From assembly GCA_021813765.1 (NCBI GenBank), contig JAKAJM010000001.1:1-64000 (forward strand): a stretch of DNA of 64,000 nt. The letters run 5' to 3'. This document shows, piece after piece, positions 1 through 10,751 of this stretch (within the stretch, counting starts at the first letter, position 1; every line of letters starts with the position of its first letter). The notes under the pieces are model-generated. The model did not search any database, was not told the origin of the DNA, and saw only the letters and a program-made list of their open reading frames with translations. A program made the position numbers and the translations under genes. Origin of the DNA: Nitrospirota bacterium. Its GTDB lineage: Bacteria > Nitrospirota > Thermodesulfovibrionia > Thermodesulfovibrionales > JdFR-88.

Positions 1-229
1 CCCCGGTTATCACCACGAATTTCCTTTTCCTGTATTCATACCCGCGCACTATCTCGTCCCAGGAGAGGTCCTTGTTGTCCTGCGGGCAGTGCCGCTTGTA
101 CTCTATGGGGGCGTTGTCCGCCTTGTGCAGTAGCTTGAAGGATATCTCTTTCCGGTGCGCGGCGGCGTAGAGCTTTACACGGATGCTGACAAGGGCAAAA
201 TTGATGCTGCCCTTCCATATGGCCTTCAT
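1..229 (-). CDS. ku: Ku protein (NHEJ DNA end-binding), N-terminal part, truncated by window edge
   Basis: Minus-strand translation from ATG at 229: MKAIWKGSINFALVSIRVKLYAAAHRKEISFKLLHKADNAPIEYKRHCPQDNKDLSWDEIVRGYEYRKRKFVVITG, characteristic of bacterial Ku N-terminus; absent from ORF track because it runs off the edge. Confidence 0.93.
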   Translation of the reverse strand, partial: MKAIWKGSINFALVSIRVKLYAAAHRKEISFKLLHKADNAPIEYKRHCPQDNKDLSWDEIVRGYEYRKRKFVVITG

Positions 230-436
230 AACCAAACCTTATCATCAATGCACAGGGCGGTCAACGAAGGTTTTTTGTTTTTTTGGCCGTGTTTTGCTTT
301 CCTTTTGCGATATCCTGAAAAAACATAAGCATAAGTGATTTCAGGATTAAATTTTTTTATTTGATAATGAAGAAGCTGTTATATTACCCTTTATAACACT
401 TCTCTTACGCGAAAAAAACCTAAGAAGGAGGACTCT

Positions 437-1615
437 ATGAAGAAGTACGAGACGCCCCTTCTTGACGAACTTGAAAAGGGCCCATGGCCCAGCTTTGTCA
501 AGGAGATGAAGAGGGCGGCAGCTACAAACGAGATGGCCAACGACGAGCTTGGTCAGGTTGAAAAGTCTTACAGGGACAAACGCGGCTACTGGAAACACGG
601 TGGCATAGTGGGCGTGTTGGGTTATGGTGGCGGCGTTATAGGCAGGTACTCCTCCATACCCGATGAGTTCCCTGGCGTTGCGCACTTCCACACATTCAGG
701 ATCAACCAGCCCAGCGGAATGTATTACAAGACCGACAGGCTGAGGGAGATAATGGACCTGTGGGATAAGTACGGCAGCGGTCTGACCAATATGCACGGCT
801 CGACCGGCGACATGATCATGCTTGGCTGCAGGACGGAGGCGCTTGAGCCCCTGTTTGCAGAGACTTCGTCCCGCGGCTGGGACCTTGGCGGTTCCGGCTC
901 CGCTCTGAGGACGCCCGCATGCTGCCTTGGCAAGTCCAGGTGCGAGTGGGCCAACATAGACACGATGGACCTCTGCAACGAGCTTACGCAGGCCTATCAG
1001 GACTATCTGCACAGGCCGGCGTGGCCTTACAAGTTCAAATTCAAGATAGCAGGCTGCGCCGTTGACTGCGTGGCCTCGATAGCACGCGCCGACTGCTCCA
1101 TAATCGGCACCTGGAAGGGCAAGATCGCGGTAGACCAGGCGGCCGTGAAGGACTACGCCAAGGGCGGCATGAACATCCAGGCCGAGATCGTGGACATGTG
1201 CCCCACGGGCTGCATGAGCTACAACGGCTCCGAGCTCAAGATAGACGACGAGAACTGCAGCCGCTGCATGCACTGCATCTCCAAGATGACGAAGGCCCTC
1301 AAGCCCACGGGCGAGAGGGGCGCGACCATCCTCATCGGCGCGAAGGCCCCCATCGTCGTAGGCTCGCTCCTTTCCTGGGTCGTGGTTCCGTTCATAAAGA
1401 TGGAGCCCCCGTACACGGAGTTCAAGGAGCTGGTCGAGAAGATATGGGAGTGGTGGGACGACAACGCCAAGCCCAGGGAGAGGATAGGCGAGCTCATCGA
1501 GATAAAGGGCATGAGGGCTTTCCTGGAGGCTATCGGCGTGGAGCCCCAGGCGCAGCAGGTGTTTGAGCCCAGAAAAGACCCGTTCTTCTTCTGGAAGGAA
1601 GAGGACCTCAAATAA
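437..1615 (+). CDS. dsrA: Dissimilatory sulfite reductase alpha subunit
   Basis: 392 aa with DsrA-type siroheme/4Fe-4S Cys motifs and ferredoxin insert ([11 protein letters not shown]); AAGAAGGAGG SD before ATG. Confidence 0.97.
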   Translation: MKKYETPLLDELEKGPWPSFVKEMKRAAATNEMANDELGQVEKSYRDKRGYWKHGGIVGVLGYGGGVIGRYSSIPDEFPGVAHFHTFRINQPSGMYYKTDRLREIMDLWDKYGSGLTNMHGSTGDMIMLGCRTEALEPLFAETSSRGWDLGGSGSALRTPACCLGKSRCEWANIDTMDLCNELTQAYQDYLHRPAWPYKFKFKIAGCAVDCVASIARADCSIIGTWKGKIAVDQAAVKDYAKGGMNIQAEIVDMCPTGCMSYNGSELKIDDENCSRCMHCISKMTKALKPTGERGATILIGAKAPIVVGSLLSWVVVPFIKMEPPYTEFKELVEKIWEWWDDNAKPRERIGELIEIKGMRAFLEAIGVEPQAQQVFEPRKDPFFFWKEEDLK

Positions 1616-1663
1616 ATAAAATAAAAAATTGATAAAGATAAACCGTAAAGGAGGAATACAATA

Positions 1664-2755
1664 ATGTCTTGGCTTTCCGAGCAAGAAGCGAAGCAAAAAA
1701 GACAGACTGATATAGGGCCGCCGAACTATAAGGAGATGCTTCCGCCCGTGATCGCTAAAAATTACGGCAAGTGGAAGTATCATGAGGTCCTCACCCCGGG
1801 GCACATGGTCCACGTGGCCGAGTCTGGCGACAAGGTCTACACCGTCAGGGTGGCAGGCCCCAGGCTCCTTTCCACCGCTTCCATCCGTGAGTTGATGGAC
1901 ATAGCCGACAAGTACTGCGATGGTTATATCCGCTGGACCACCCGCAACAACATAGAGTTCATGACCACCAAGGAAGAGAACGTTGCCCTGATAAAGAAGG
2001 CTGCCCAGGATATAGGCTTCCCTTCGGGCGGCATAGGCAACGGCATCTCCAACATGGTTCACACACAGGGCTGGATACACTGCCACAGCGCCTGCACGGA
2101 CGCCTCCGGTCTGGTGAAGGCCATAATGGACGAGCTCTTCCCGTACTTCAACGAGAAGCAGCTCCCGGCAAAGACCAGGCTTGCGCTTGCGTGCTGCGTT
2201 AACATGTGCGGCGCGGTCCACTGTTCGGACATAGCGGTCGTGGCCATCCACAGGAAGGTCCCCGTAATAGACCATGACCTGGTCAAGAACATGTGCGAGA
2301 TACCGACCACGGTCAGCTCCTGCCCGACCAGGGCCATCAGCCCGGATCCGGCAAAAAAGAGCATAAAGATCAACCCGGACAAGTGCATGTACTGCGGCAA
2401 CTGCTTCACCGTCTGCCCGCCCATCAACATCCACAACCCGGAGCAGGACGGCGTGGCGATAGTCGTCGGCGGCAAGGTGGGCAGCCTGAGGAAAGGCCCC
2501 ATGTTCTCCAAGCTTGCCATCCCGTACATAAAGAACAACCCGCCCAGGTGGCCTGAAGTCGTAGAGGCCGTCAAGAACATCGTTGACACCTACGCGAAGG
2601 ACGCGAAGAAGAACGAGAGGGTCGGCGAGTGGATCGACAGGATAGGCTGGGAGGCCTTCTTCAAGAAGACGGGCATTCCCTTTACTTTCCAGCATATCGA
2701 CGACTTCACGTTCGCAAGGGATACGTTCAGGACTTCGGCCGCATTTAAGTGGTAG
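1664..2755 (+). CDS. dsrB: Dissimilatory sulfite reductase beta subunit
   Basis: 363 aa; DsrB-like sequence ([38 protein letters not shown]); GGAGG SD; directly after dsrA. Confidence 0.97.
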   Translation: MSWLSEQEAKQKRQTDIGPPNYKEMLPPVIAKNYGKWKYHEVLTPGHMVHVAESGDKVYTVRVAGPRLLSTASIRELMDIADKYCDGYIRWTTRNNIEFMTTKEENVALIKKAAQDIGFPSGGIGNGISNMVHTQGWIHCHSACTDASGLVKAIMDELFPYFNEKQLPAKTRLALACCVNMCGAVHCSDIAVVAIHRKVPVIDHDLVKNMCEIPTTVSSCPTRAISPDPAKKSIKINPDKCMYCGNCFTVCPPINIHNPEQDGVAIVVGGKVGSLRKGPMFSKLAIPYIKNNPPRWPEVVEAVKNIVDTYAKDAKKNERVGEWIDRIGWEAFFKKTGIPFTFQHIDDFTFARDTFRTSAAFKW

Positions 2756-2765
2756 AATAAAAAAA

Positions 2766-2820
2766 GGCAGCGGGCGCGGTGACGGAAAAGGGCGCGCCCG
2801 CCCCTTTTTTTGTTTTTTTT
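2766..2820 (+). terminator. Rho-independent terminator after dsrB
   Basis: Perfect 9-bp stem GCGGGCGCG (2770-2778) / CGCGCCCGC (2793-2801) followed by CCCCTTTTTTTGTTTTTTTT. Confidence 0.8.
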
Positions 2821-2959
2821 GATTTTCGGTCATTTTTTATTTGCTTTTTTGCTTTCAGGGCTCAATGGGTTCAGTATCAGGGGCCGGTGAGGCAGGCAAA
2901 AGGAAAAAGGCAAAAACTAAAAACAAAACAAACAAAAACATTAACAGCCGGAGGGCAGC

Positions 2960-3208
2960 ATGGAAAAGGAAGAGCTGAAAGACAAGATTTTCGCTTTTGT
3001 GCAGGCCGCGAAAGGCAAGAAGAAGCTGAAGGAAAAAGATATCATAAAAGGCGTTTCCGCGGAGACCGGCGAGTCGGCGGATAACGTCAAGAAGGCCATG
3101 AGGGAGATGATAGACGTAGGCAAGCTCATGTATTCCTATGGCGGCGGCTCCAGCTCCGTTGAGATACCCTCTGAAGAGTACCTCAGGGAAAAGGGCATGA
3201 TACAGTAA
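2960..3208 (+). CDS. dsrD: DsrD, small winged-helix protein of the dsr operon
   Basis: 82 aa MEKEELKDKIFAFVQAAKGKKKLKEKDIIKGV...; size, position after dsrAB and sequence match DsrD. Confidence 0.9.
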   Translation: MEKEELKDKIFAFVQAAKGKKKLKEKDIIKGVSAETGESADNVKKAMREMIDVGKLMYSYGGGSSSVEIPSEEYLREKGMIQ

Positions 3209-3216
3209 AAAAAGCC

Positions 3217-3258
3217 AAAAAGCCCGCGGGCTACGCCCGGGGGCTTTTTCTTTTTTTC
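3217..3258 (+). terminator. Rho-independent terminator after dsrD
   Basis: AAAAAGCCCGCGGGC-TAC-GCCCGGGGGCTTTTT stem (one mismatch) then T-rich tract. Confidence 0.85.
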
Positions 3259-3354
3259 TCCCCCGGCCCGTTCAAAAAAATTCAAAGGGCCGGGGCGTTA
3301 AAAGCTGTACGGCTTTTAAAAATTCAGAAAAGATAAAAAAGACAGATTTCTGAT

Positions 3355-4821
3355 TTGAGCTTTTCTTCTATTCCAAGGCTAGTCATAGCCGGGTTGAGCG
3401 GCGGCTCCGGCAAGACTACCCTCAGTCTTGGCCTGGTGCGCGCCTTCAAAAGGCGCGGACTGCCGGTGCTTGCCTTCAAGAAGGGCCCCGATTATATAGA
3501 CGCCGCCTGGCTGGGCGCCGCGTCCGGCGCGCCATGCTACAACCTGGACCCATTTCTTATAGGCCGCCGGAACATCCTGCCGTCTTTCATCAGCCGCTCG
3601 GAAAAAGCGGGTTGCGACATAGCCCTGATAGAGGGCAACCGCGGCGTATTCGACGGCATGGACCTGAAAGGCTCACAGAGCACGGCGACGCTGGCGGAGA
3701 TGCTTAAGTCACCCGTTATCCTCATAATGGATGCCTCCAAGATGACCCGTACTGCGGCGGCGATCGTCCTTGGGGTAAAGAATTTCGATCCCGGGCTTGA
3801 GCTCGCGGGTGTTGTCCTGAACAGGGTGGCAGGCGCAAGGCACGAGGCCATGCTCAGGCGCTCCATAGAAAGCTATACCGGCGTGCCCGTCCTGGGAGCG
3901 CTGCCCAAGCTGAAGGAGGCGGGGCGTGTAATCTCCGAAAGGCACATGGGCCTTCTGGCCCATCAGGAGCACCCTGAGGCGGAAGCCGCCCTTGAAAGGG
4001 CGTGCGAGCTGATAGAAAGGTCCGTTGACGTCGAAGGCGTGCTAGCGGCCGCCCGCAAGGCCCGCAGGTTGCGGATGCCGGGCGCCAGGGCCGCCGGAGA
4101 GGAAAATAAAGGGAAAAAACGGGGCTCCGGGGCCGTCATAGGCGTGATACTGGACCGGGCCTTCCAATTCTATTACCCCGAAAACCTTGAGGCGCTCGAA
4201 CGGGCCGGCGCAAAGCTGGAGATGATCAGCCCCCTTTCGGAAAATGGGGGGAAGGCATGGAAAAAAATCTTCTCCGGGATACACGCCCTCTACATAGGCG
4301 GCGGGTTCCCCGAGACAAACTCCCTGCCGCTGTCTGAAAACCGGGGTTTCATCCGCGCTCTTAAGGAAAGGGTGGAAGCAGGGCTTCCGGTGTATGCGGA
4401 ATGCGGCGGGCTCATGTACCTGTCTGAAAATATCCAGACGGAAGGCTCCAGGCACCGGATGGCTGGAATTTTCCCCTTCGGCATGGCGCTTGAAAAGAGG
4501 CCGGTGGCGCACGGCTACAGCATCGCCAGCGTCCAGGCTAAAAATCCTTTTTATCCGGTAGGGACGGTGCTTAAAGGGCATGAGTTCCATTATTCAAGGC
4601 CCTCAAGGACCGGGCAAAACACAAAAAAGGGCGGCAGAAGCGGGCTGCCTGCAGCAAGGCTTGTCCTCAGGATGGAGCGTGGGACAGGCATCGAGGGCGG
4701 GATGGACGGGCTGGTCTACAAGAACGTCTTTGCCACCTACACCCATACCCATGCCCTGGGCACCCCCGAATGGGTCCAGGGGATGATACGGGCGGCGCAA
4801 AAGTTCCGCCTCTCTCTTTAG
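3355..4821 (+). CDS. Cobyrinic acid a,c-diamide synthase family amidase, DsrN-like (siroheme amidation)
   Basis: AGLSGGSGKTTLSLGL P-loop, C-terminal GATase-like AECGGLMYLSE; TTG start; dsr-linked. Confidence 0.88.
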   Translation: MSFSSIPRLVIAGLSGGSGKTTLSLGLVRAFKRRGLPVLAFKKGPDYIDAAWLGAASGAPCYNLDPFLIGRRNILPSFISRSEKAGCDIALIEGNRGVFDGMDLKGSQSTATLAEMLKSPVILIMDASKMTRTAAAIVLGVKNFDPGLELAGVVLNRVAGARHEAMLRRSIESYTGVPVLGALPKLKEAGRVISERHMGLLAHQEHPEAEAALERACELIERSVDVEGVLAAARKARRLRMPGARAAGEENKGKKRGSGAVIGVILDRAFQFYYPENLEALERAGAKLEMISPLSENGGKAWKKIFSGIHALYIGGGFPETNSLPLSENRGFIRALKERVEAGLPVYAECGGLMYLSENIQTEGSRHRMAGIFPFGMALEKRPVAHGYSIASVQAKNPFYPVGTVLKGHEFHYSRPSRTGQNTKKGGRSGLPAARLVLRMERGTGIEGGMDGLVYKNVFATYTHTHALGTPEWVQGMIRAAQKFRLSL

Positions 4822-5138
4822 CGGCCTCCCTTTCATTGTGCGGGCCCGGCCCGTTGCATCCATTCGCTTTCAGGCCGCAGATCCCGCCATGCTAGCGCGA
4901 AGAGAAATTATTGCTCAAAAAGAAACGGGCGGAACGGCCTGATATAATCTATCTCAGGTAAGGTCTGCCCGCTCAATTCTTTTTTTGTTTTGTTTTTTGA
5001 CCTGTACTTGCGTGCTTCCTCTTGAAGAAGAAACCCCTGGCCGCAGCCGGATACGCAGCCGTATCAGCGGAAAAAGAAAACCGGCATGGAAGCATCGACC
5101 GCAAAAAAATAAAAAATCCAAAGCAAGGAGGAAGGAGC

Positions 5139-5771
5139 ATGAGGAAAAGGCTTGGAATTTACATCTATAGCGGGGCTGAAGTTATTGACTGGGCCGGGCC
5201 TGCGGGCGTATTTGCGGTTGCGCGCAGGATGGACCCGGAGCTGGATGTCTTTCTGGTAGCGGACTCGCTTGCGCCAGTTATGACAACCGGCAACCTGACC
5301 GTGTCGCCCAGGTACAGTCTGGACCAGAAGCCGGATATGGATGCGTTCCTCATTCCGGGCGGAATAGGCTCGCGTGCGGAAATGCACAACGGCCGTCTCA
5401 TTGATTTCATCAAAAACCTTCCTGAAAAGACGCTCCTGGTTAGCGTTTGCACAGGCTCCTGGGTTTACGGCAAGGCGGGCCTTCTGGACGGGCTTCAGTG
5501 CACGAACCGCAAAAATGCAGACCCGGGCGAGAAGATCGTTCCCATTGACCGGCTGGCGGAAATAGCCCCGAAATGCATAATAGACCGGCACCGCATAGTG
5601 GACACCGGGCGGATACTGACCGCCGGAGGCATAACCTCCAGCCTGGAAATGGGCTTCCATCTCCTGGAACGGTTCGGCTTCGACGAGTCTTTCGTCAATA
5701 TGGTTGCCCACATCATGGAATATGAAAAACAGTGGGGCCTCATGAAAGAAGACCGCCTGGTCGTATCCTGA
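5139..5771 (+). CDS. DJ-1/PfpI family protein
   Basis: LLVSVCTGSWVYGKAGLLDG nucleophile-elbow Cys motif; internal ATG at 5139 preceded by AAGGAGGAAGGAGC, better than ORF-track start 5022. Confidence 0.85.
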   Translation: MRKRLGIYIYSGAEVIDWAGPAGVFAVARRMDPELDVFLVADSLAPVMTTGNLTVSPRYSLDQKPDMDAFLIPGGIGSRAEMHNGRLIDFIKNLPEKTLLVSVCTGSWVYGKAGLLDGLQCTNRKNADPGEKIVPIDRLAEIAPKCIIDRHRIVDTGRILTAGGITSSLEMGFHLLERFGFDESFVNMVAHIMEYEKQWGLMKEDRLVVS

Positions 5772-6020
5772 AAAGGCAGACGCGGCTTGCGCCTGCGGGC
5801 GGTTTGGAGTAGGATTTCGGCATGGTAATTTTTAGGCTCTTCCCGATCTTGTGCAGGTGCGCTTTTAGTCATGCATGACCGCATCTGCGTGGCCCGTTTG
5901 TTCGGTCGCCCGGCCCCAAAAAAGACACTGCTTTTCGGGGACCCCATTAACGGTTCCTGGCGTATATAGAACGTCCGGGTATTAAGCCCGCAATTGGGAA
6001 AGCCTCATTCAGCCGTTATC

Positions 6021-6088
6021 CGTCATTCCGGCTTGTCCGGGATCCCTATGGAGGATTCCAGGCGCGCTGACGCTTGCGGGAATGACAA
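6021..6088. repeat. REP-like palindromic repeat
   Basis: GTCATTCC ... GGGAATGAC inverted ends, same core as other repeats in window. Confidence 0.7.
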
Positions 6089-6302
6089 ACCGTGAGGCTT
6101 TGTTAACTCAAAGTTTAGTAAGGGTGTCTTCAGGGCGAAGCGGCGGGCAGCCATCGGGATGCAGGCATTTGCCATCAGTCCGCTTTACTCCCTCACTTAA
6201 GGGTACGCGGAGGCCAATTTGCACGGGCTGGAAATCACTGCCATCAACACACAAGAAACCCAGAAGAGCCAATTTTTAAAAGGGGGGGAGGCCTGAATCG
6301 CC

Positions 6303-6989
6303 ATGGAAAACCGGCCGCTAACGCGTAAGGTGCAGCTTTTGGAGCTGCTGGTCTTTCTGTTTCTCATCCTGCCGTCGCTTGTGCTTTCTTTTTTCATTGC
6401 CAGCCGCATTGCCGGTGTCAGTTTTCTTTTTCTGTCAGGCTCCATAATCCTGCGGGACCTTGCCCTTTTGTTCCTGGTGCTGTATTTTGTCTGGCGCAAC
6501 AACGAGCATTCGGCCGCGCTGGGGCTCACAGCCAGAGACCTGGGGAAGGAAGTCAGCATAGGGGCCCTTTTGTTCATACCTCTTTTCCTCTTCACCTCCG
6601 CCATGGTGGGCTATCTGCACAGGGCTGGCCTGTCCGCCCCTCCAAACCCGCTTCCCTTGAAAATAGAGGGGACGGCCCAATTCGGGATAGCTGTTCTCAT
6701 GGTCGCCGTGGCGGCTTTTGCAGAGGAGGCCATCTTCAGGGGTTACCTGATGCTGCGCCTGGGGGCGGTCACGTCCAGCCCGGCCGCTGCCGTGATCCTA
6801 TCCGCCCTGATCTTTACCTCGGGGCATGGCTATGAGGGCCTGGCGCAGGTCCTGGCCGTTTTCGTTGTGGGCCTGGTCTATGCCCTCGTCTATCTGTGGC
6901 GCAAAAGCCTGGCCGCGACGATCACGATGCATTTTCTGCAGGATTTCATAGGCATAACCCTTATACATCTGATGAAGCACCATGCATGA
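6303..6989 (+). CDS. CPBP family intramembrane metalloprotease
   Basis: EEAIFRGYLMLRLG (EExxxR) and later FTSGHG / HFLQD motifs; multiple TM segments. Confidence 0.88.
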   Translation: MENRPLTRKVQLLELLVFLFLILPSLVLSFFIASRIAGVSFLFLSGSIILRDLALLFLVLYFVWRNNEHSAALGLTARDLGKEVSIGALLFIPLFLFTSAMVGYLHRAGLSAPPNPLPLKIEGTAQFGIAVLMVAVAAFAEEAIFRGYLMLRLGAVTSSPAAAVILSALIFTSGHGYEGLAQVLAVFVVGLVYALVYLWRKSLAATITMHFLQDFIGITLIHLMKHHA

Positions 6990-7094
6990 TATGCCTTGCC
7001 ATAAGGCAAACATTTGTATGCGTGATGAGTTTGACTTGCCCGGCAGATATTGCTAGCATTTTTTTGTTGATGATAAATTGCCTGAGGTATTAAA

Positions 7095-7337
7095 TTGGCG
7101 GATGTGAAAATCGATAAGACAATCGATGCCCGTTGCTCCCTGGGATGCCCCGGACCCCTTATGGAACTTATCTCGGCTATCAAAAACGAAGAAATCGGGA
7201 CCGTTATCGAGCTTCTCTCCTCGGAAAAAGATACGAGCGTGAGCGCTCCGCAATGGCTGTCTAAGGCTGGACAGGAACTGATAAGGGTAGAAGAAAAAGG
7301 CGGTTATTGGAGCATAGTCGCAAAAAAGGTAAAGTGA
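7095..7337 (+). CDS. TusA/SirA-like sulfurtransferase family protein
   Basis: 80 aa, IDARCSLGCPGPLMELISAI with CPxP motif; TTG start. Confidence 0.85.
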   Translation: MADVKIDKTIDARCSLGCPGPLMELISAIKNEEIGTVIELLSSEKDTSVSAPQWLSKAGQELIRVEEKGGYWSIVAKKVK

Positions 7338-7507
7338 AATCTTCCGCCTGAAAAACTTCCTGCCGGAAAAACACATATAAAAAGCGGTTGCCCGGGCACT
7401 GATACAATCCTTTTCAGGGCCGAAAGGGAAAATGGATTTTTTTTGCCGGGATCAAAAAGAGCGCTCTGACGGTACTGTTGAAAACTCCGCCTTCTGCCGA
7501 TTAAAAT

Positions 7508-8404
7508 TTGAATATGCGGGTAGTGGTTGTCTGCGGATTGCTTGGAGCGGGCAAAACGACATTCATACTTAACAGACTCAAGGCGCCTTCCGCCAAAACA
7601 GTCGTCATTGTGAACGATTTCGGGCAAGCCGGCATCGACGGGGAGGTGCTTTCAGCCGGAGGGTTTCAGGCCGTGGAGCTCCCAAGCGGATGTATCTGCT
7701 GCACACTTGCATCCGACCTTATTACCACCATAAAAAAAGTGATCGGAAGGTTTTCCCCCGAGGAATTGATAATCGAGCCAAGCGGGATCGCCTCACCATC
7801 GGGCGTGCTTAATTCCCTGGATGCGCTTTCGATAAAGGACGTGACGGTCATAGGAATTATAGACGCCACTGAGTTTCCGGAAATATACGAGGCAGATTTT
7901 TACGGACCTTTTTTTAGGGAACAGGTCAGCCTGGCGGATATTCTTGTTATGAATAAAACCGATCTGGCGTCCGCTCAGGAAATTGCGAAAACCGAGCAGG
8001 TCCTTGGTCTGATGAATCCGGGCGCGCCGGTCCTTCGGGCCGTTAAAGGAGCGGTCCCGGCTGGCCATTTTGCGGATATGCGGTCCGGACTGAACAGGAA
8101 AAACAATATGCTTTCATTTCTCGGGCACTCCCGGCACCTTGATTTTGAATCTGTTTCGCTTGAACTGGGCGGCCATATAAGCCATGGCCGCATCTCGGCT
8201 TTTATGGATGAAATCAAGAGAGGGTTTTATGGGGATGTGGTCAGGGCCAAGGGGCTCCTGAACACGGAGGAAGGCGCTTTTAAATTTGATCTTTCTTACG
8301 GGAAGGTCAATGAAACAAAGCTGGAGAGGACGGTCGAAAGGAGCCGTCTGGTTATCATCGGGACAGGACTTAAAAGACCACAGATCAAGGCGGCCCTCAG
8401 TTGA
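7508..8404 (+). CDS. CobW-like G3E GTPase / metallochaperone
   Basis: GLLGAGKTTF Walker A, SGCICC (CxCC) motif, NKTD. Confidence 0.9.
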   Translation: MNMRVVVVCGLLGAGKTTFILNRLKAPSAKTVVIVNDFGQAGIDGEVLSAGGFQAVELPSGCICCTLASDLITTIKKVIGRFSPEELIIEPSGIASPSGVLNSLDALSIKDVTVIGIIDATEFPEIYEADFYGPFFREQVSLADILVMNKTDLASAQEIAKTEQVLGLMNPGAPVLRAVKGAVPAGHFADMRSGLNRKNNMLSFLGHSRHLDFESVSLELGGHISHGRISAFMDEIKRGFYGDVVRAKGLLNTEEGAFKFDLSYGKVNETKLERTVERSRLVIIGTGLKRPQIKAALS

Positions 8405-8763
8405 TCGCCAAGTATATATTTTGTGTGGCTGCACTTCTTTGTCATGGCTGCATCTGCCCGGCCCTTTCGTCCGTCCAGGCGGTTTTTCCCCGGGTATGCA
8501 GACGTTTCCGGTAAGGCGTTTTCAGGGGGCGAATAGGCAAGCGACGGTCAAGATGCGGCAATTTGGCATCCGTCCGCTTTCTCCCTTCTCAAGGACCGGG
8601 CAGATAGCAAAAACCCTATGCTCCCGGAAAAAACCTGGTGTTCTGTTCCACAGAAATTCCCGAAGAGCCTGTTTATTTTTTGGCGATTCAGATTCCTGCG
8701 GGTAGACTGCCGGGATTTCCAGCGAGTACAGCCCACGGTATCTTATTTTCTTCCGTACATTTT

Positions 8764-9852
8764 TCAGACACGTGAATAAGTGATAATGTCCTTCTGAAAC
8801 TCTTCGATGATCTCGTCAGTCAGAGACGGGCGGATTTTTGGCAGGATCTCGATAAATGTACTTGTAGTAACTTCATAGTTCTGCCTGTTTCGGAGTTCCT
8901 GCTCAAAAGCGAACTGCGCCACCTGCTGCATGAGATATTCAATATCGGCGGGAGTGAACCGGGCGGTCATTTTTACAATTAGGCCCAGATCCATGTTTGC
9001 AGCATTTATATTGAGCTTTGACATCAGCTGCTCCAGAATGATCCTTCTGCCGTCCTCATCCAGGCCGCCGACGGGGATGATGCAGTCGAACCTTCCGGGA
9101 CGAAGCAGCGCGTCGTCCAGTAGGCGTATATGGTTGGTGGCACATATCAGCAATACCTTGTTGCAATGATTTTTCAATAAGGGGACCTGTTTTAAAAATT
9201 CATTGGTAATGGACTTGTCGATCCTGTTTGCCTGGTGCCTGCTGGTGGCCAGCTCCTCGAATTCGTCTATGAAAACCACGGCCTCGTCCAGCGTGCGCGC
9301 CTTTTCCATCACGGCGTGCAGATTGGTGCCTATCCTGTCCACTCCCTCCGCCATGAGCATGCTGGGCAGAATCTCTATATACCACCAGGACAGCGTGCCG
9401 GCGAGGGCTTTTGCGAAATGGGTTTTTCCGGTGCCGGGAGGCCCGAAAAAAATGATGGTCTTTGGCGGGGTCACGCCATGTTTCCTGGAAAGGCCCTCCT
9501 CTTTCAGGGGAAGGATTATTCTTCTTTGGACGAGCTGTTTCGGGGGCTCGGATTCGGAAATGGTGCTCCATATCGCCCCGCTGATCCTTTGCGCTCCCAT
9601 GTCAGACAATATGTCTTTTCGTCTGTAATCCATATATTCCCGGAGAGCCTGATCCTGGTTTTCAAGAAAGTCGATGCACGCGGTCCTCAAGCCGGTGTCC
9701 CGGCCGAGTTTTTCAGACATCAGCCACTTGTGCTTCAGTATTTTTTGCCACAAGTCAGCCGCGATTTCGGGTTCGAATCTGGCTCCGCTGATCTCGAAGA
9801 TTTTATTGGCGCATTCCGCTGGTGACAGTATCGCAGGCAGTGAATTTTTCAT
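8764..9852 (-). CDS. AAA+ ATPase with N-terminal accessory region
   Basis: GPPGTGKTHFAKAL Walker A, VVFIDEFEE Walker B, LLRPGRFD sensor region. Confidence 0.88.
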   Translation of the reverse strand: MKNSLPAILSPAECANKIFEISGARFEPEIAADLWQKILKHKWLMSEKLGRDTGLRTACIDFLENQDQALREYMDYRRKDILSDMGAQRISGAIWSTISESEPPKQLVQRRIILPLKEEGLSRKHGVTPPKTIIFFGPPGTGKTHFAKALAGTLSWWYIEILPSMLMAEGVDRIGTNLHAVMEKARTLDEAVVFIDEFEELATSRHQANRIDKSITNEFLKQVPLLKNHCNKVLLICATNHIRLLDDALLRPGRFDCIIPVGGLDEDGRRIILEQLMSKLNINAANMDLGLIVKMTARFTPADIEYLMQQVAQFAFEQELRNRQNYEVTTSTFIEILPKIRPSLTDEIIEEFQKDIITYSRV

Positions 9853-10154
9853 CAGTTATACCTCTCAAAAAACGGTTCCAAAACAAAAAATCAGGACAGA
9901 GCGGGTTCCGGGTTCGCCGATTGAGATAAATTGAAAAAAGTGCAGGAACCAGATGCTCTATCCCGATTCTTGTATGTACATCCCTGAACTAAAGGCTAGT
10001 AAAAAAGCCAGCCCCTGTCAACGTCGAATGCCTCACGGATTTTTATTTTCATATCATGTGAAGGCATAAAAAGAAACTATTGCAGAATTAGGCAAATGCG
10101 AAAATACGCGGAGCGAGTTTGATGGAAGATTTTTTCCGTTCGAAAGCCCCGTAA

Positions 10155-10751
<597 letters not shown>

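Noticed and set aside
347-2833. 828-aa minus-strand ORF spanning dsrA and dsrB
   Set aside because: Antisense shadow ORF: both opposite-strand genes are clear dsrA/dsrB, and the translation has no recognisable domain; long open antisense frames are common in GC-rich codon-biased genes.
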